From an uncultured Oscillibacter sp. (GTDB lineage Bacteria; Bacillota; Clostridia; Oscillospirales; Oscillospiraceae), in contig UQMC01000011.1 of assembly GCA_900542115.1 (NCBI GenBank), forward strand, positions 1 through 25,178: DNA of 25,178 bases, written 5' to 3'. This document shows, piece after piece, positions 23,094-25,178 of this stretch. Each line of letters begins with the position of its first letter. Positions within the stretch are counted from its first letter, which is position 1. The notes beneath the pieces were generated by a model. It had not been told where the DNA came from. It was given only the letters and a program-made list of their open reading frames with translations, and did not search any database. A program made the translations under genes and the position numbers.

Positions 23094-24461
23094 TCAATAT
23101 CCGTTCACAATGATGTCCAGCACCTTGCCCGCCACCGTTCCGGCCACGGCATTTCCGCCGCCGCCGTTTTCCACCAGCACCACAAAGGCATAAGGGTGCT
23201 CCTCGTCCTGCAAAAAACCGGCAAACCACGCATGGGGCTTTTTGTCTCCCCCCACCTCCGCCGTGCCGGATTTGGCGCAGAGCTGCATATTGGGAAAGCG
23301 CTTTGTGCCGTAGGTGACCTCCACATTGTTGGCCATCAGCTCTGCCACCGTCTCCGCTGTTTTTTTGCTGATCAGCCGCCCTGTATGGCGGGTTATACGG
23401 GGCAGGGAGAGGATTCCCAGCGCGGATTCTGTTTTCTGAATAAGATACGGCTGCGCCGCCTTGCCGCCGTTGGCGATTGCGCCCATCCACACCATCAGCG
23501 CACAGGGATTCACCTGATCGCGGTACTGGCCCACACCGGCCCAGCCCAGCTCTCCGTCGGTCAGATTCTCCCATTCGAAGGTGCTCTTGGCCGTTGGCAG
23601 ACCGTCCACGGAGTAAGAGTCCGTCAGCCCCGCCTGCTCCGTATATTTTTTCAGCGTATCCGCGCCCAGCTCCTCCGCGATCTGCGCGAAGGCCACATTG
23701 CAGGAATGGGCGAACGCCTCCTCCAATGTCTGCTCTCCGTGCACGCCGGAGCAGGTGATGGTCTCCTCGCCTATCTGGACGCTGCCGGTGCAGGTCCATG
23801 TCCGGCTCATGGCGTCCGGGAGCTGTTCCAGCGCTGCGGTCAGCGTCACGGTCTTGAATACAGAGCCCGGCACAATGGCCGAGGACAAAAAGCGGTTGAC
23901 ATACGCGCCCTGATAGCGGCCATTCGTCTCAAGGTCGCTTGGAATATTCAGGGGATCATAGCTGGGGGCCGATACCATGCACAGAATCTCACCGGTCTTA
24001 TAGTCATAGACCGCCACCGTTCCGGCATGGCCGTTCAGCGCCTGATACGCCTCATAATTATAGCGCCCGTCAATGGTCAGGTACAGGTCGCTCCCCTGCT
24101 CCGCGCCGAAGGCTCCGTTGATAAGGTCAAAGCCTGTCAGCTTGTCCGCAAAGGCGTTCAGAGCCCCGGTGCCGATCTTGCCGTACAGGTCCCCCACCGC
24201 GTGCAGCGTTGCCTTGCGGACCGTTACGTTATCATAGTAGGTGCGCTTGCCGCCCTCCACATCGCTGAGTACATCCCCATCCCGGTCCAGCACTCTGCCG
24301 GAAATCAGGATTCCATTGGAATCGTAGAGGTGACGGTTAAAGGCAGAGGAGGCCCACTTTCCGCCCTCGGCAAAATATTTGATAAGGAACACCGCCATTC
24401 CCGCCGCCAGCAAAATAGCCAACGCCATGCAGATCACGGTCCGCTTTTCAATTTTCCGCAT
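23094..24461 (-). CDS. Class B penicillin-binding protein (peptidoglycan transpeptidase)
   Basis: This membrane-anchored DD-transpeptidase has 455 residues. A single helix at about 10-28 anchors it. The catalytic motifs are all present: SVFK (SxxK) near residue 200 inside IVPGSVFKTVT, SCN (SxN) near 252 and KSGTAEV (KTG-type) near 396. It is shorter than FtsI or PBP2 (usually 580-740), resembling the PbpA type that pairs with a RodA/FtsW protein. The ATG at 24461 has AAAGGAGG 6 bases upstream and overlaps the end of the FtsW-type gene by 14 bases, so the pair is translationally coupled. The exact process (elongation, division or sporulation) cannot be told. Confidence 0.93.
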   Translation of the reverse strand: MRKIEKRTVICMALAILLAAGMAVFLIKYFAEGGKWASSAFNRHLYDSNGILISGRVLDRDGDVLSDVEGGKRTYYDNVTVRKATLHAVGDLYGKIGTGALNAFADKLTGFDLINGAFGAEQGSDLYLTIDGRYNYEAYQALNGHAGTVAVYDYKTGEILCMVSAPSYDPLNIPSDLETNGRYQGAYVNRFLSSAIVPGSVFKTVTLTAALEQLPDAMSRTWTCTGSVQIGEETITCSGVHGEQTLEEAFAHSCNVAFAQIAEELGADTLKKYTEQAGLTDSYSVDGLPTAKSTFEWENLTDGELGWAGVGQYRDQVNPCALMVWMGAIANGGKAAQPYLIQKTESALGILSLPRITRHTGRLISKKTAETVAELMANNVEVTYGTKRFPNMQLCAKSGTAEVGGDKKPHAWFAGFLQDEEHPYAFVVLVENGGGGNAVAGTVAGKVLDIIVNGY

Positions 24462-25134
24462 GACCGTCCTCCTTTGTAAAGTCCTCCGCCGGCGCCAGCC
24501 GGACCGCCGTTTCCTCCCGGAGCCGCCGCTCCGCGCTGCGGTCAATGGCAAAGCTGGCATTGGGCCGGGTGTCCATGGCCTTCAGATAAGCCAAAAGCCC
24601 CCATGCCGACAGCATGGCGGAGCCGCCGTTGGACACAAACGGGAACGTCACGCCGGTCAGCGGCAAAATGTCCACCGAGCCGAATACGTTCAGGCAGGTC
24701 TGGAACACCAGCAGCGAGCCTGCCGCGCAGGCCGCAATGCAGTAAAAGCTGGAGCGTCCCACCCGCGACGCTCGCACCGCGAACCACGCCAGTGTCAGGA
24801 TGCAGCCCACCGCCAGCAGTGCGATGACCAGTCCCCATTCCTCACAGAGCATTCCGAACACAAGGTCCGTATCCCCGGCAGGGATGCGGTGGAGCCAGCC
24901 CTCACCCGCGCCCATCCCCAGCAATCCGCCGGAGGCCGCAGCCGACATGGTGCGGGTCTGCTGATAGCCGCTGGTTGACGCCGCTTCCCACGCATGGCCC
25001 CATACCGCGAAGCGGCTGAGAATGTAAGGCTTGAACTTCACAATGATTCCCGCGCCAAACGCCGCACCGCCGCAGATCAGCGCCAGCGTGGCGGCGTCCC
25101 CGGAGCGGAGGTAGGCGATGACCAAGAACGTCAC
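24448..25134 (-). CDS. FtsW/RodA/SpoVE-family glycosyltransferase, 5' end missing
   Basis: This SEDS-family membrane protein polymerises lipid II into glycan strands together with its partner transpeptidase. Only the last 228 residues are present. Family features are GMGAGEGWLHRIPAGDTDLVFGMLCEEWG and the strongly conserved LTGVTFPFVSNGGSAMLSAWG, followed by a cytosolic tail. The gene is cut at 25134, where adapter sequence begins; an apparent start (MLFRS) further right is encoded by adapter and is not real. It overlaps the penicillin-binding protein gene. Confidence 0.93.
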   Translation of the reverse strand: MTFLVIAYLRSGDAATLALICGGAAFGAGIIVKFKPYILSRFAVWGHAWEAASTSGYQQTRTMSAAASGGLLGMGAGEGWLHRIPAGDTDLVFGMLCEEWGLVIALLAVGCILTLAWFAVRASRVGRSSFYCIAACAAGSLLVFQTCLNVFGSVDILPLTGVTFPFVSNGGSAMLSAWGLLAYLKAMDTRPNASFAIDRSAERRLREETAVRLAPAEDFTKEDGHAEN

Positions 25135-25178
25135 AGATCGGAAGAGCACACGTCTGAACTCCAGTCACGGCTACATCT
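25135..25178 (+). other. Illumina TruSeq adapter and index, not genomic
   Basis: The last 44 bases begin with AGATCGGAAGAGC, continue exactly as the TruSeq read-1 adapter, then show a 6-base index GGCTAC at 25169-25174 and the first bases (ATCT) of the flow-cell sequence. Minus-strand translations here give the well-known artefact peptides MLFRS and MTGVQTCALPI. Confidence 0.98.

Noticed and set aside
25135..25178. Short peptides MLFRS and MTGVQTCALPI at the right end
   Set aside because: They are translations of sequencing adapter.
1..25178. CRISPR arrays, insertion sequences, prophage or defence islands
   Set aside because: No repeated spacer pattern, transposase, integrase, phage gene or recognisable defence gene was found; the content is ordinary chromosomal metabolism, translation and cell-wall genes.

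Overview
The window is about 25 kb of chromosomal DNA from a Gram-positive, fermentative anaerobe. The gene content (pyruvate:ferredoxin oxidoreductase, 3-hydroxybutyryl-CoA dehydrogenase, infC-rpmI-rplT, ksgA beside a G5/3D protein, copA-csoR-copZ), strong AGGAGG ribosome binding sites and a fairly high G+C content fit a gut Clostridia member, most likely of the Oscillospiraceae (Oscillibacter/Dysosmobacter/Lawsonibacter-like). The genus is an inference. The last 44 bases are not genomic: they match an Illumina TruSeq adapter with its index, so the sequence is an assembly contig whose right end is artificial.

Left block (1-12.0 kb, all minus strand, read right to left): a LacI-type regulator, a tripartite tricarboxylate transporter (tctB, tctC, tctA), a strong hairpin, then a duplicated YcxB-like membrane protein, a SAF-domain small subunit and a UxaA-family large subunit of a split hydroxyacid (de)hydratase or sulfo-lyase, a Gfo/Idh/MocA oxidoreductase and a full-length pyruvate:ferredoxin oxidoreductase ending in a perfect 16-bp hairpin. 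The simplest reading is inducible uptake of an organic acid, its conversion by the SAF/UxaA enzyme and the dehydrogenase, and entry into central metabolism through pyruvate. The substrate cannot be read from the sequence.

Middle block (12.1-17.7 kb): hbd (minus) and trmB (plus) diverge from an intergenic region with two tandem Rex-like dyads plus a degenerate third. The infC-rpmI-rplT operon follows (minus), with a structured leader and an ATA start codon for infC. Then come a 28-codon hydrophilic mini-gene (plus), a TetR-type regulator with an incomplete-looking N-terminus, a small hypothetical gene divergent from an XRE regulator, and rsmA/ksgA (plus).

Right block (17.7-25.13 kb, all minus): a YabE-like G5/3D cell-wall protein, a copper-resistance operon copA-csoR-copZ with a CsoR-type operator between its -35 and -10 boxes, a decayed FG-GAP-like gene with two in-frame stops, a small membrane protein, a short class B penicillin-binding protein and the C-terminal part of its FtsW/RodA/SpoVE partner, cut by the adapter.

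No tRNA, rRNA, CRISPR array, insertion sequence, prophage or attachment site was seen. No clear new defence or mobile system is present. The points most worth follow-up are the carboxylate-utilisation locus, the Rex-like dyads, the infC leader and start codon, the mini-gene and the decaying genes.
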